Assembly: GCF_900107695.1 (NCBI RefSeq)
Contig: NZ_FNQP01000007.1
Coordinates: forward strand, 118,126-182,125
Source: Thiothrix caldifontis
GTDB taxonomy: Bacteria > Pseudomonadota > Gammaproteobacteria > Thiotrichales > Thiotrichaceae
DNA: 64,000 nucleotides
Direction of reading: 5' to 3'
In this document: piece by piece, positions 52,783 to 61,776 of the stretch
Layout of the letters: the number at the start of each line of letters is the position of its first letter
How positions within the stretch are numbered: the first letter of the stretch is position 1
Notes under the pieces: model-generated
Told to the model about the DNA's origin: nothing
Seen by the model: only the letters and a program-made list of their open reading frames with translations
The model's database searches: none
Position numbers and translations under genes: made by a program

Positions 52783-53799
52783 ATGCGCGTATTGATCACA
52801 GGGGTAGCGGGATTCATCGGGATGCACCTCGCCTTGCAATTGCTGCAACGCGGCGATGAAGTCGTCGGTATCGACAATTTCAACGACTATTACGATGTCA
52901 CTTTGAAAGAACGCCGTTTGCAACGGGTGATCGACGCGGATGTTGCGGGCAAATTCACGTTTATCCGTTTGGATTTAGCCGACCGTGCGGGCATGGCGCA
53001 ACTGTTTGCGGAACAAGGCTTGGATGCGGTGGTGAACCTTGCGGCACAAGCGGGCGTGCGTTATTCCATCGACAATCCGCTGGCTTACATTGACAGTAAT
53101 CTGGTGGGGTTTGGGCATATTCTGGAAGGTTGCCGCCATAACGGGGTGAAGCATTTGGTGTATGCGTCGTCCAGTTCGGTGTATGGCGCGAATGAATCTA
53201 TGCCGTTTTCGGTGCATGATAACGTGGATCATCCGCTGTCACTCTACGCTGCCTCCAAAAAAGCCAATGAACTAATGGCGCATACGTATTCGCATTTGTA
53301 CGGTTTGCCGACCACGGGGTTACGCTTTTTCACGGTGTATGGCCCGTGGAGTCGCCCCGATATGGCGATGTTCAAATTCACCAAGGCGATTTTGGCAGGC
53401 AAGCCGATTGATGTGTTCAATTACGGTAAACACCGCCGCGATTTCACTTACATCGACGACATTGTGGAAGGCGTGATTCGCACGCTGGATCATACCGCAA
53501 CGGGCAATCCAGCGTGGAGCGGGATGCAACCCGACCCCGGCACCAGCAAAGCCCCTTGGCGCGTTTACAATATCGGCAATCAGAATCCGGTGGAATTGAT
53601 GGATTATATCCGTGCCATTGAAGATGCACTGGGGATGAAGGCGGAGTTGAATTTATTGCCATTACAACCGGGTGATGTGCCGGATACTTACGCGGATGTG
53701 GATGCGCTGGTGCAAGATGTGGGTTACCGTCCGAGTATGTCGGTTGACGAAGGTACGCGCCGTTTCGTGCAATGGTATCGTGAGTACTATCAAGTTTAA
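52783..53799 (+). CDS. NAD-dependent epimerase, UDP-glucuronate 4-epimerase-like
   Basis: 338 residues of the extended short-chain dehydrogenase type. NAD-binding [17 protein letters not shown] and [17 protein letters not shown] at the start, catalytic [13 protein letters not shown], the YAASKKANE Tyr/Lys pair and [33 protein letters not shown] with this length is typical of CapI/LspL-type enzymes that interconvert UDP-glucuronate and UDP-galacturonate. It probably supplies a precursor for surface polysaccharide. AGGA precedes the ATG; gspC-like follows 21 bases later. Confidence 0.87.
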   Translation: MRVLITGVAGFIGMHLALQLLQRGDEVVGIDNFNDYYDVTLKERRLQRVIDADVAGKFTFIRLDLADRAGMAQLFAEQGLDAVVNLAAQAGVRYSIDNPLAYIDSNLVGFGHILEGCRHNGVKHLVYASSSSVYGANESMPFSVHDNVDHPLSLYAASKKANELMAHTYSHLYGLPTTGLRFFTVYGPWSRPDMAMFKFTKAILAGKPIDVFNYGKHRRDFTYIDDIVEGVIRTLDHTATGNPAWSGMQPDPGTSKAPWRVYNIGNQNPVELMDYIRAIEDALGMKAELNLLPLQPGDVPDTYADVDALVQDVGYRPSMSVDEGTRRFVQWYREYYQV

Positions 53800-53820
53800 G
53801 CTGTTATAAGGGGTTTGCAC

Positions 53821-54831
53821 ATGCAGGGTACGCAACATGCGCGTTTGTTTGATAGCCTACTGGGACGCGCCCCGGATTATGTGAGTGTTGGGTTAGTCAT
53901 CGTGTTTGGCTTTTTGTTAGCGCGGCTGGTGTGGATGTTATTTCCCACCGAACCTCGCCCATTGCTCACCCCAACCGATACGGCAATCATGAGTAGTGAA
54001 GCGCAACAGGCACAAAATCTAGGGGCTACTTTAGCTTCTTACCATTTATTTGGCGTCTATCAGGCAGAAAGTGGCAAACCTGCACCAACCAATATCCAGC
54101 CCACCCAACTGGCACTCAAACTTCAAGGGGTTTATGCACCGTCAAACAATAAAGGCTATGCGATTATTGAAGAAAACGGACAGCAAAAAACCTATTCTGC
54201 GGGGGAAAATATCGGAAATTCGGGGGCGGTGCTGGAGCAAGTGTTAGCTGATCATGTGCTGCTACGGCGTAATGGCCTATTGGAAAAGTTGGTGTTGCCC
54301 AAACCGGAGTTAAGTGGCGGGGGCGGTGTGGCTGATGTTACTAACGGTATGCCAACACCTGACTTTTCACAGCCTGCCCCCGACATCATGCCGCCTCCTG
54401 ATATGTTCACCCCTAGCGATGGCGCGATTCCCCCGCCCGTAGAGCAAATGGAACAACAGATGCCGATGGAGCCAGCGGTTGATGAACCTGCCCCTGAACC
54501 TATGCCTGACGCGCAGGAAGCGACTAACCTCGGCGCGTTTCGTGAGGAGGTGTTAAACAACAACATGCGCCTCTTGGAAGTGGCTAGTCCACAGCCTTAC
54601 GAGCGCGATGGCAAATTCTTGGGGTTTCAGCTAAATCCCGGTAGCAATGTGGCGATGTTCAACCAATTGGGTTTGCAACCCGGCGATATTGTAACCTCGG
54701 TGAATGGCACGGCATTGGAAAACCCTGCGGTTGCCATGCGTGTTCTACAAGAAGCTGCCACATCTGCTCAAGTGAATCTCAACATTACCCGCAATGGGCA
54801 AGAAATCTCCCTGCCCATCAACTTCCAGTAG
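53821..54831 (+). CDS. gspC: Type II secretion system protein C (GspC-like), orphan
   Basis: 336 residues from the ATG at 53821 (AAGGGG 7 bases upstream). One N-terminal membrane helix (VSVGLVIVFGFLLARLVWMLF), a homology region with LASYHLFGVYQAES and LALKLQGVYAPSNNKGYAIIEENGQQKTYSAGENIG, a Pro/Met/Glu-rich linker (about 180-245), and a C-terminal PDZ domain (LGLQPGDIVTSVNGTALENP). GspC links the inner-membrane platform to the secretin GspD and takes part in substrate recognition. No gspD or other gsp genes are visible nearby, so it is away from any T2SS cluster. Confidence 0.82.
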   Translation: MQGTQHARLFDSLLGRAPDYVSVGLVIVFGFLLARLVWMLFPTEPRPLLTPTDTAIMSSEAQQAQNLGATLASYHLFGVYQAESGKPAPTNIQPTQLALKLQGVYAPSNNKGYAIIEENGQQKTYSAGENIGNSGAVLEQVLADHVLLRRNGLLEKLVLPKPELSGGGGVADVTNGMPTPDFSQPAPDIMPPPDMFTPSDGAIPPPVEQMEQQMPMEPAVDEPAPEPMPDAQEATNLGAFREEVLNNNMRLLEVASPQPYERDGKFLGFQLNPGSNVAMFNQLGLQPGDIVTSVNGTALENPAVAMRVLQEAATSAQVNLNITRNGQEISLPINFQ

Positions 54832-54907
54832 TTCAGCATGACATTGCACAAGTCGTGTGAAGAGGAGGAAGTGCTACACTGAAACGAGAAGGCTATGGAG
54901 TTTTAAC

Positions 54908-56056
54908 ATGCGCTTGTCTCGTTTTTTGCTGATCACGCCGCTTATTGCCATCCTCGCGTGGTGGTTCTGGCAACAACAACACCCAACCTTATTGGAAGTC
55001 AGCGTTACCAATGTCAGTCGCGGCGTCGTGGAATCTACGGTTGCCAATACCCGTGCCGGGACAGTCAAAGCCTGCCGCCGCGCCAGAATGTCACCTTCCA
55101 TCGGTGGGCAAATTAGTGCTTTACCCTTTGCAAAAGGCGCACAGGTCAAAACAGGGGAAGTGCTGTTACGCTTGTGGAATCACGATTTGCAAGCCAGTTT
55201 AGACGCTGCCGACAAGGGCGTACAAGCCGCACGAGCGCAACGCAGTGCTGCCTGTTTGCAAGCGGAAGAAGCACAACGCGCCGCTGAACGTGCCCGATTA
55301 CTACGCCAATCCACCAGCATTTCGGTGCAAGAATTGGACAAAGCCAATACCAACGCGGCGGTAACGGCTGCCAGTTGTCATGCTGCCGAAGCACAAATTA
55401 CGGTCACCCAAGCGCAACTCCAAGCCGCACAAGCCCAACTGGAACGCACCGTGCTGGTTGCGCCGTTTGCGGGTGTCATTGCTGACATTAACGGCGAACT
55501 CAACGAATACGTCACCCCCTCGCCACCCGGCATCCAAACCTTGCCGGTGGTGGATTTGATTGAACCGGGCTGTTTTCTGGTGAGTGCGCCGATTGATGAA
55601 GTGGATGCGCCTAAAATCGAATCCGGTTTGCCCGCCCGCATTACGCTGGATGCTTGGCGCGGGCGTGATTTCCCCGGCAAGGTCACGCGGGTGGGCGCTT
55701 ATGTCATCGACCTCGAAAAACAAGCGCGGACAGTGGAAGTTGAACTTGCTTTTACTAATCCCACCGATCTCGATGCCTTACTGGTCGGTTACAGCGCGGA
55801 TGTGGATATTATTCTCGAAACTCGCCCCGATGTGTTACGGATTCCCACCGAAGCCGTGTTAAGCGGTCAAGCAGTTTACCTACTCAATACCGCAGGCAAG
55901 CTGGAAAAGCGCAAAATCACGGCAGGATTGAGCAATTGGAGCTTTACCGAAGTCACGGCGGGTTTGGATGAGGGTGACACGATTGTTACTACACCGGGTA
56001 TAGCGGGGATTGCAGAAGGTATCGCAGCAAAGGCGAAGGACACAACGGATGACTGA
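54908..56056 (+). CDS. HlyD/MacA-type periplasmic adaptor
   Basis: 382 residues from the ATG at 54908 (TATGGAG upstream). One N-terminal membrane helix (LLITPLIAILAWWFW), then a lipoyl-like half (ALPFAKGAQVKTGEVLLRLWN), a long Ala/Gln-rich helical hairpin (about 95-185), the second half (TVLVAPFAGVIADINGELNEYV) and beta-barrel sequence DVLRIPTEAVL. It links an ABC exporter to the outer membrane. It is the first gene of a four-gene exporter; it overlaps the ATPase gene by 8 bases. Confidence 0.87.
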   Translation: MRLSRFLLITPLIAILAWWFWQQQHPTLLEVSVTNVSRGVVESTVANTRAGTVKACRRARMSPSIGGQISALPFAKGAQVKTGEVLLRLWNHDLQASLDAADKGVQAARAQRSAACLQAEEAQRAAERARLLRQSTSISVQELDKANTNAAVTAASCHAAEAQITVTQAQLQAAQAQLERTVLVAPFAGVIADINGELNEYVTPSPPGIQTLPVVDLIEPGCFLVSAPIDEVDAPKIESGLPARITLDAWRGRDFPGKVTRVGAYVIDLEKQARTVEVELAFTNPTDLDALLVGYSADVDIILETRPDVLRIPTEAVLSGQAVYLLNTAGKLEKRKITAGLSNWSFTEVTAGLDEGDTIVTTPGIAGIAEGIAAKAKDTTDD

Positions 56057-56732
56057 CCCCTTCATCACCTTGCGTGACATTTGCCGCCACTTTCAGGTAG
56101 GCGATGAAACCGTACACGCACTGGATCATGTCAGTCTCGATATCCACGCAGGTGATTACATCAGTGTCATGGGGCCATCGGGTTCGGGGAAATCGACCTT
56201 GCTGAATGCCTTGGGCTTGCTGGATCAGACTAATGCAGGCAGTTACCGTTTGGAAGGCCGCGAACTCACCACCCTGCCCGAAGAACAGCGGGCGCAAGTA
56301 CGGCGTGAAAAAATTGGTTTCATTTTCCAGTCATTTCACCTGATTCCGCGTTTGAGTGCAGCGGATAATGTGGCCTTACCGTTGGTATTGACCGGAATGC
56401 CTGCGGCTGTTCGCAAGACCAAAGTGCAGCAAGCCTTGGCGGGCTTAGGCTTACAAGATCGTGCTGATCACCGCCCTGCGCAACTGTCTGGTGGGCAACA
56501 ACAGCGGGTAGCGATTGCCCGCGCTACCATTATGCAAGCGCCCCTGCTGTTGGCGGATGAACCTACCGGCAATCTGGATTCGCATTCCAGCGCAGAGGTT
56601 ATCCGCATCCTTGAAGCGCTGAACGCGCAAGGCATCACCCTTATCGTGGTGACGCATGATACCGACATCGGTAAGCGCGCCCGGCGGCAGGTGCGCATGG
56701 TCGATGGCAAGGTGGTTGCCGATGAGCATTGA
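56049..56732 (+). CDS. ABC transporter ATP-binding protein, MacB/LolD type
   Basis: 227 residues. Walker [15 protein letters not shown]-loop [15 protein letters not shown], signature [14 protein letters not shown], Walker [13 protein letters not shown], and H-loop [13 protein letters not shown]. The [16 protein letters not shown] and NLIPRL-type features place it in the MacB/LolD group that powers FtsX-type mechanotransmission rather than import. The start ATG overlaps the adaptor gene; two permease genes follow. Confidence 0.92.
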   Translation: MTDPFITLRDICRHFQVGDETVHALDHVSLDIHAGDYISVMGPSGSGKSTLLNALGLLDQTNAGSYRLEGRELTTLPEEQRAQVRREKIGFIFQSFHLIPRLSAADNVALPLVLTGMPAAVRKTKVQQALAGLGLQDRADHRPAQLSGGQQQRVAIARATIMQAPLLLADEPTGNLDSHSSAEVIRILEALNAQGITLIVVTHDTDIGKRARRQVRMVDGKVVADEH

Positions 56733-56735
56733 AGC

Positions 56736-57941
56736 ATGAAACCGCAAGACACCCTGCACTTCAGTTACCAAGCCTTACGCGCGTATCCGGGGCGTACCGC
56801 TTTGATCTTGCTGGCCATGTGCATTGGGGTGGCGGCGATTATTTTGCTCACCTCCTTGGGTGAAGGCGCACGGCTGTATGTGATTGGGCAATTCCAAGGC
56901 TTAGGTTCCAACTTGCTGATTGTGTTGCCGGGGCGTTCGGAAACTACCGGCGGTGCGCCGCCCCTGATTGGCACCACCCCGCGTGATTTGACGCTGGATG
57001 ATGCACTTGCCCTGCAACGCAGCCCTGCGATCAAAGAGGTTGCACCCATTATTCTCGGTGCTGCTCCGGTGGCTTACGAATCACGTGAACGCGAAGTCAC
57101 CATCATGGGTTCCACCCCGTCTCTGCTGAGTGCGCGGCAATTGGAACTTGCCAGCGGGCAAAGCTTGCCGGATAGCAATCCGCGTGTCGCCACGGCGGTG
57201 TGTTTGCTGGGGGAAACGGTGTGGAAAGAGCTATTCGCCAACCGCAATGCTTTGGGCGAATGGGTGCGTATCGGTGGGTCACGTTTCCGCGTGATCGGTG
57301 TACTCGCAGGCAAGGGGCAATCGCTAGGGTCGGATATGAGCGACATGGTGGTGATTCCGGTTGCCAGTGCGCGGAACTTATTCAATGCACCCTCGCTGTT
57401 TCGCATTATTGTCACAGCGGAGAGCCAAGGGCAATTGGCGCAAGCCACGCAAGACATTGAACGCATTACCCGCCAGCGTCATGATGGTGAGAATGACATT
57501 ACCATTATTGCGCAAGACTCCTTGATTGGCACCTTTGACAATATCCTCAGCGCTTTGACGTGGGCATTGGGCGGCATTGCGGCGATCAGTTTGCTGGTAG
57601 CGGGGATTCTGATTATGAATGTGATGTTGGTGGCGGTTAGCCAACGCAAGGCTGAAATCGGTTTGCTCAAAGCCTTGGGAGCACCTACCGCGCAAGTATT
57701 GCGCCTGTTTTTGACCGAAGCAACCTTGCTGGCGAGTGCGGGCGGAGCCATTGGTTTGCTGCTGGGTTTGGGCGGGGTATTGCTGTTAAATCAGGCTGTG
57801 CCGGATTTCAGTGCGCAACCGCCGCTGTGGGCGTTAATCGCGGCAGTCGTCATTACGTTTCTCACCGGCTTGCTGTTTGGCAGTATTCCGGCACGGCAGG
57901 CTGCACGGCTGGATCCGGTCGCCGCCTTGTCGGGTAGGTAG
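56736..57941 (+). CDS. ABC transporter permease, FtsX/MacB type (first of two)
   Basis: 401 residues. One N-terminal membrane helix ([25 protein letters not shown]), a large periplasmic domain (Mac[45 protein letters not shown]), then three C-terminal helices ([26 protein letters not shown]...IGLLKALGA). This is the MacB transmembrane part without its fused ATPase. It lies 3 bases after the ATPase gene. Confidence 0.9.
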   Translation: MKPQDTLHFSYQALRAYPGRTALILLAMCIGVAAIILLTSLGEGARLYVIGQFQGLGSNLLIVLPGRSETTGGAPPLIGTTPRDLTLDDALALQRSPAIKEVAPIILGAAPVAYESREREVTIMGSTPSLLSARQLELASGQSLPDSNPRVATAVCLLGETVWKELFANRNALGEWVRIGGSRFRVIGVLAGKGQSLGSDMSDMVVIPVASARNLFNAPSLFRIIVTAESQGQLAQATQDIERITRQRHDGENDITIIAQDSLIGTFDNILSALTWALGGIAAISLLVAGILIMNVMLVAVSQRKAEIGLLKALGAPTAQVLRLFLTEATLLASAGGAIGLLLGLGGVLLLNQAVPDFSAQPPLWALIAAVVITFLTGLLFGSIPARQAARLDPVAALSGR

Positions 57942-57943
57942 CC

Positions 57944-59143
57944 ATGCTGTTAGCAGATTACTTACACCTTGCTACCAGCAGTATTCGCTTCAGCCCAATG
58001 CGTAGTTTTCTGACGGCGTTGGGGATTGCGGTCGGGATTGCGGCGGTGGTATTGCTAACCGCATTGGGTGGCGGAGTGCAGCATTACGTACTCCAGCAAT
58101 TTACCCAGTTTGGGGCACATATTATTGCCATCAACCCCGGCAAAAGTTCCACCTTTGGGGTATCGGGGGCGATGGTCAGCAATGTGCGTCCGCTGTCGAT
58201 TGAGGATGCAGAAAGCTTGCGGCGCATTCAAGGTGTGCAAACGTCAGTGCCGATGGTGCAAGGCAATTCCCCTGTCGAAGTCGGGCAACTGACCCGCTGG
58301 ACAACTGTTCTCGGCGTGAATCACGAAACCTTGCAAACCTGGCAATTGCACCTTGCCAGCGGGCAATTTTTGCCTGATGACACCACCACGCAAGCCCGCA
58401 ATATGGCGGTGATTGGTGCAAAAGTCCGCTCCGAACTGTTTCCCGACCGCAGTCCGCTGGGTCAGCATCTGCGCATTGGGCAAGAGCGTTTTCGTGTCAT
58501 CGGCGTAATGGAAACCAAGGGGCAAATTTTGGGATTTGATATGGATGATGCGGTCTACATCCCCGTTGCCCGCGCTCTTGCTCTATTCAACCGAGAGGGG
58601 CTAATGGAAATCGACGTGTTGTATCAAGCGGGAGCCAATGAAGCTGCCATTATTGAGCAAATCAAAGCCTTGCTGATTCAACGTCACGGCACAGAAGATG
58701 TCACTATCACCAGCCAAAGCGATATGCTGAAAACCTTGGGATCGATTCTTGACATTCTCAAAGCCGTGGTAGCGGGCATTGGGAGCATTTCTTTGCTGGT
58801 GGGCGGGGTTGGCATTCTCACCATTATGAGCATTGCGGTGAATGAACGCACGGGTGAAATCGGCTTGCTGCGGGCATTGGGCGCATCCCGCCAGCAAGTG
58901 ACCTATTTGTTTCTGCTGGAAGCCGCCGCCTTGGCTGGCTTAGGTGGTGTTGCCGGAATGCTGGCGGGGATTGGGATTGCCTGGCTGTTGCACGCCGTTA
59001 TTCCAGCCATGCCAGTGCAAATCGACTGGCTGTATGTGTTGCTGGCAGAAGCTGTCGCGGTCATCACCGGGTTATTGGCAGGGTTTGCGCCCGCACAGCG
59101 GGCATCGGCGCTGCCACCGGTGGAAGCGTTGCGGAGTGAGTAA
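57944..59143 (+). CDS. ABC transporter permease, FtsX/MacB type (second of two)
   Basis: 399 residues with the same layout as the gene before it: N-terminal helix (FLTALGIAVGIAAVVLLTALGGG), periplasmic domain (FGAHIIAINPGKSSTFGVSG, FRVIGVMETKGQILGFDMDDAVYIPV) and three C-terminal helices (SISLLVGGVGILTIMSIAVNER, IGLLRALGASRQQ). It starts 2 bases after the upstream stop. Two distinct permeases imply a heterodimeric MacAB-like exporter, in contrast to the MacB homodimer; substrate unknown. Confidence 0.9.
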   Translation: MLLADYLHLATSSIRFSPMRSFLTALGIAVGIAAVVLLTALGGGVQHYVLQQFTQFGAHIIAINPGKSSTFGVSGAMVSNVRPLSIEDAESLRRIQGVQTSVPMVQGNSPVEVGQLTRWTTVLGVNHETLQTWQLHLASGQFLPDDTTTQARNMAVIGAKVRSELFPDRSPLGQHLRIGQERFRVIGVMETKGQILGFDMDDAVYIPVARALALFNREGLMEIDVLYQAGANEAAIIEQIKALLIQRHGTEDVTITSQSDMLKTLGSILDILKAVVAGIGSISLLVGGVGILTIMSIAVNERTGEIGLLRALGASRQQVTYLFLLEAAALAGLGGVAGMLAGIGIAWLLHAVIPAMPVQIDWLYVLLAEAVAVITGLLAGFAPAQRASALPPVEALRSE

Positions 59144-59151
59144 GTTGAGAT

Positions 59152-60453
59152 TTACTTGAACACATCCTGCGTGAAATTGTTGTACCAACTATACGCATAG
59201 CTCGCGTCAAACAAACGATCCTGGGCAGTTGCCGTAGCGGAAGACACGCCACCACTGCCCGGAATGTTCTCCACCAACCTGCCGTCATCCGATAGCCGAT
59301 ATACACCTACTACCGAAATCGCGTAATCCTTGCCAACCAGACTGTAACAGCCGTTGGAGAATGACGGGCTTTCCACTTCTAGGCCATTCAGCAGCGCATG
59401 AATGGCCGCAGCGCACACCTTGGCTTCCGAATTCGCTGCAAAGCCGGATTTAGGTAAAGAGTCTGCCATGCACGCATCACCAATCACATGCACATTCGCA
59501 TGACGGTTCGATTCAAAAGTCAGCTTGTTGACTGGACACCAGCCAGTGCCATCGACCAGATCCGCATCAAAAGCCAACTTACCCGCTTTTTGCGGTGGAA
59601 TCACATTCAACACCGCCCCCTGTACCCGGTCGCCGAACTGGGTAATCACCGTTCTGGAAGCGACATCCACTTCGACCACACCTGCCGCCACATCACCAGA
59701 CCACCATTCGAGCAAAGCATTGTCTGTGCCATAGCCGTACAGTTCGCGCCATGCCTGCTCAAACAATGCCTGCTTGGTGAAACTCTCTTTGGGGTCAAGG
59801 ATGATGACCTTGGAGTTGGGTTTATGCTGTTTCAGGTAATGGGCAATCTGGCTGGCGCGTTCATACGGCGCGGGCGGGCAGCGGTAGGGGTTGGGTGGGG
59901 CAGCGATTACCACTGTGCCGCCATCCGTCATAGCGTGCAATTGGTCACGCAGCACTAGGGTTTGCGACCCGGCCTTCCAAGCATGAGGGATGGCAGTAAT
60001 CGCGGCTTCGCTATAACCGGCAATCGCATCGTATTTGAAATCAATCCCCGGCGATACCACGCAACGCTCATACGGGTAACGTGTGCCACTTTTGGTCAAT
60101 ACCTGCTTGCCGTCATAATCAATGCCGGTCACTTCATCCTGCACGATTTTCACGCCGTGTACTTTCAGGCCATCGTAATTGAATTGCAGCGATTCCAGCG
60201 TGCGTTCACCAGTCAGCACCTCGTTGCTCATGTAGCAGGTGGTGTAAACCGGGTTCTTTTCGATCAGGGTCACGTCCAGCGTGTTGTCGAGGCGGCGCAG
60301 GTATTTGGCGACGGTTGCACCGCCTGTGCCACCACCGACGACAACGACTTTTTGCCCGGCAGCCCGCCCGATGGCGGGAAAACCCAGGACTGTGCCCGCC
60401 ATTGCGCCTGCGACCAGCGTTTTCAGAAAAAGCCGACGTTCCAAAGCCTTCAT
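59152..60453 (-). CDS. fccB: Flavocytochrome c sulfide dehydrogenase, flavoprotein subunit-like
   Basis: 433 residues from the ATG at 60453 (AGAGGA 8 bases upstream). A twin-arginine signal (ERRLFLKTLVAGAMAG), FAD-binding VVVVGGGTGGATVAKYL, and YTTCYMSNEVLTGE whose Cys is the covalent 8-alpha-S-cysteinyl FAD site of FccB; later ERCVVSPGIDFKYDA, GWCPVNKLTFES and NVHVIGDACMADSLPKSGFAANSEA. These fit the periplasmic flavoprotein that oxidises sulfide to polysulfide and passes electrons to cytochrome c. The usual cytochrome partner fccA is not adjacent; the upstream genes are DUF1552 and DUF1592/cytochrome c. Confidence 0.88.
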   Translation of the reverse strand: MKALERRLFLKTLVAGAMAGTVLGFPAIGRAAGQKVVVVGGGTGGATVAKYLRRLDNTLDVTLIEKNPVYTTCYMSNEVLTGERTLESLQFNYDGLKVHGVKIVQDEVTGIDYDGKQVLTKSGTRYPYERCVVSPGIDFKYDAIAGYSEAAITAIPHAWKAGSQTLVLRDQLHAMTDGGTVVIAAPPNPYRCPPAPYERASQIAHYLKQHKPNSKVIILDPKESFTKQALFEQAWRELYGYGTDNALLEWWSGDVAAGVVEVDVASRTVITQFGDRVQGAVLNVIPPQKAGKLAFDADLVDGTGWCPVNKLTFESNRHANVHVIGDACMADSLPKSGFAANSEAKVCAAAIHALLNGLEVESPSFSNGCYSLVGKDYAISVVGVYRLSDDGRLVENIPGSGGVSSATATAQDRLFDASYAYSWYNNFTQDVFK

Positions 60454-60468
60454 ATTCACTATCCTCTT

Positions 60469-61761
60469 TTATGCCAACAGACCGGGCAATGGGCCGGGTG
60501 TACTGTCTTCTGTCCCGAACTGGTTGATGTTGACGCCCATAAACTGGGCAATCGACACCAGAATCTTGTTATGCGCGGCATTGTTGTATTGCAGGCTGCG
60601 CCCGCCCACCAAACCGCCTGCCGCACCACCGGCCAGAATAAACGGCATATTGTCATGGTTGTGCCATGAGCCATTCGCCAGATCACTGCCAAGGAAAATC
60701 ACCGTATTGTCCAGCAACGTACCGTTGCCTTCCGGCACACTGCGCAAGCGTTCGATCAGTTGCGCCAGCTTTTCGGTATACCATGCCTTGATCTTGATGA
60801 AATCCTCACCACCCTCATGCGATGCCTGATGACAGGTCTTGTAACTGCCCGCGTCCTTGATCACCACATCGTTGACCGAATTGTTCCACACCAGCGTAGC
60901 CACGCGGGTCAGGTTACAGGCCAGCGCGTGTACCGCAACGTCCATGTGCAAATCGCTGATGACACCGAGCTGGTTGGTATCCAGGTATTCGGGGTTGCGC
61001 CAGATTTCCGTGCGCGTTACCTGAAAGCCGGTCGGGTTGAAATTCCATGCCGGGCAACTGCCTGCTGTGGTGGAAGCCAGTTTGCGTTCCATTTCCCGCA
61101 GTGATTCAAGATGCATGTCCAGCTTGATTTTTTCTGCCGTGCCAAGCTGCGCACGCAGGGCGTTCAACTCTTGCAGGGAGGCATCCAGAGCACTTAAACG
61201 CCGCTGTTCTACAAAGTTGTTGTTGGCCTCTTCCCCAAACAACGAAGTAAACGCCGCCAGCGGGTTCATTTCAGGCATCACCGGCACACCATTCAGGTCA
61301 TAGGTAATGGGCTTGTCGCGGTAAATCGGCACAATCCCCAGATTCAGGTGTGGGCGCACGGACTGGTTCCTGAACCATTCGCCCAGGTAATAATCCAGTG
61401 AAACTTTCTTGTCCTGAAACACCCGTCCGGCTGCCCCGGTCAACAATTTGGCAATACCACCTTCGTGGGTACTGCCCGGCCCGAACATATTCACCCCGCT
61501 GAGGAAGACGCAATGTTCACGCACCCGTTCCAATGGCTGGGTCATGCGTGGCAAGGTGAAATTCGTGCCAGTGCCTTGCGCGTGCCAATGCTGGTATTCC
61601 ATCCCGTCAGGAATGAAAACGAAAATGGCACGGCGTACCGGGGTGGCATCCGCCATTACGGTGCGGGCGAATGGCAGGGTCAGGCCACCCAACCCCGCTG
61701 CACCTAGCCCTGCTGCGCCCAAGCCTTTCAGGAAAGCACGGCGTTTTGCTGATACTGTCAT
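60469..61761 (-). CDS. DUF1552 protein with twin-arginine signal
   Basis: 430 residues, ATG with GGAGG at the right spacing. Twin-arginine signal (KRRAFLKGLGAAGLGAAGLGG), then RRAIFVFIPDGMEYQHWH, FLSGVNMFGPGSTHEGGIAKLLTG, SCPAWNFNP and the C-terminal LLDNTVIFLGSDLANGSWHNHDNMPFILAGGAAGG. DUF1552 belongs to the sulfatase/alkaline-phosphatase-like fold (DUF1501 relatives); no reaction is known. Exported folded through Tat. 15 bases separate it from the genes on each side, so it is the middle of a three-gene operon. Confidence 0.85.
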   Translation of the reverse strand: MTVSAKRRAFLKGLGAAGLGAAGLGGLTLPFARTVMADATPVRRAIFVFIPDGMEYQHWHAQGTGTNFTLPRMTQPLERVREHCVFLSGVNMFGPGSTHEGGIAKLLTGAAGRVFQDKKVSLDYYLGEWFRNQSVRPHLNLGIVPIYRDKPITYDLNGVPVMPEMNPLAAFTSLFGEEANNNFVEQRRLSALDASLQELNALRAQLGTAEKIKLDMHLESLREMERKLASTTAGSCPAWNFNPTGFQVTRTEIWRNPEYLDTNQLGVISDLHMDVAVHALACNLTRVATLVWNNSVNDVVIKDAGSYKTCHQASHEGGEDFIKIKAWYTEKLAQLIERLRSVPEGNGTLLDNTVIFLGSDLANGSWHNHDNMPFILAGGAAGGLVGGRSLQYNNAAHNKILVSIAQFMGVNINQFGTEDSTPGPLPGLLA

Positions 61762-61776
61762 GATGTCATCCTCCCC

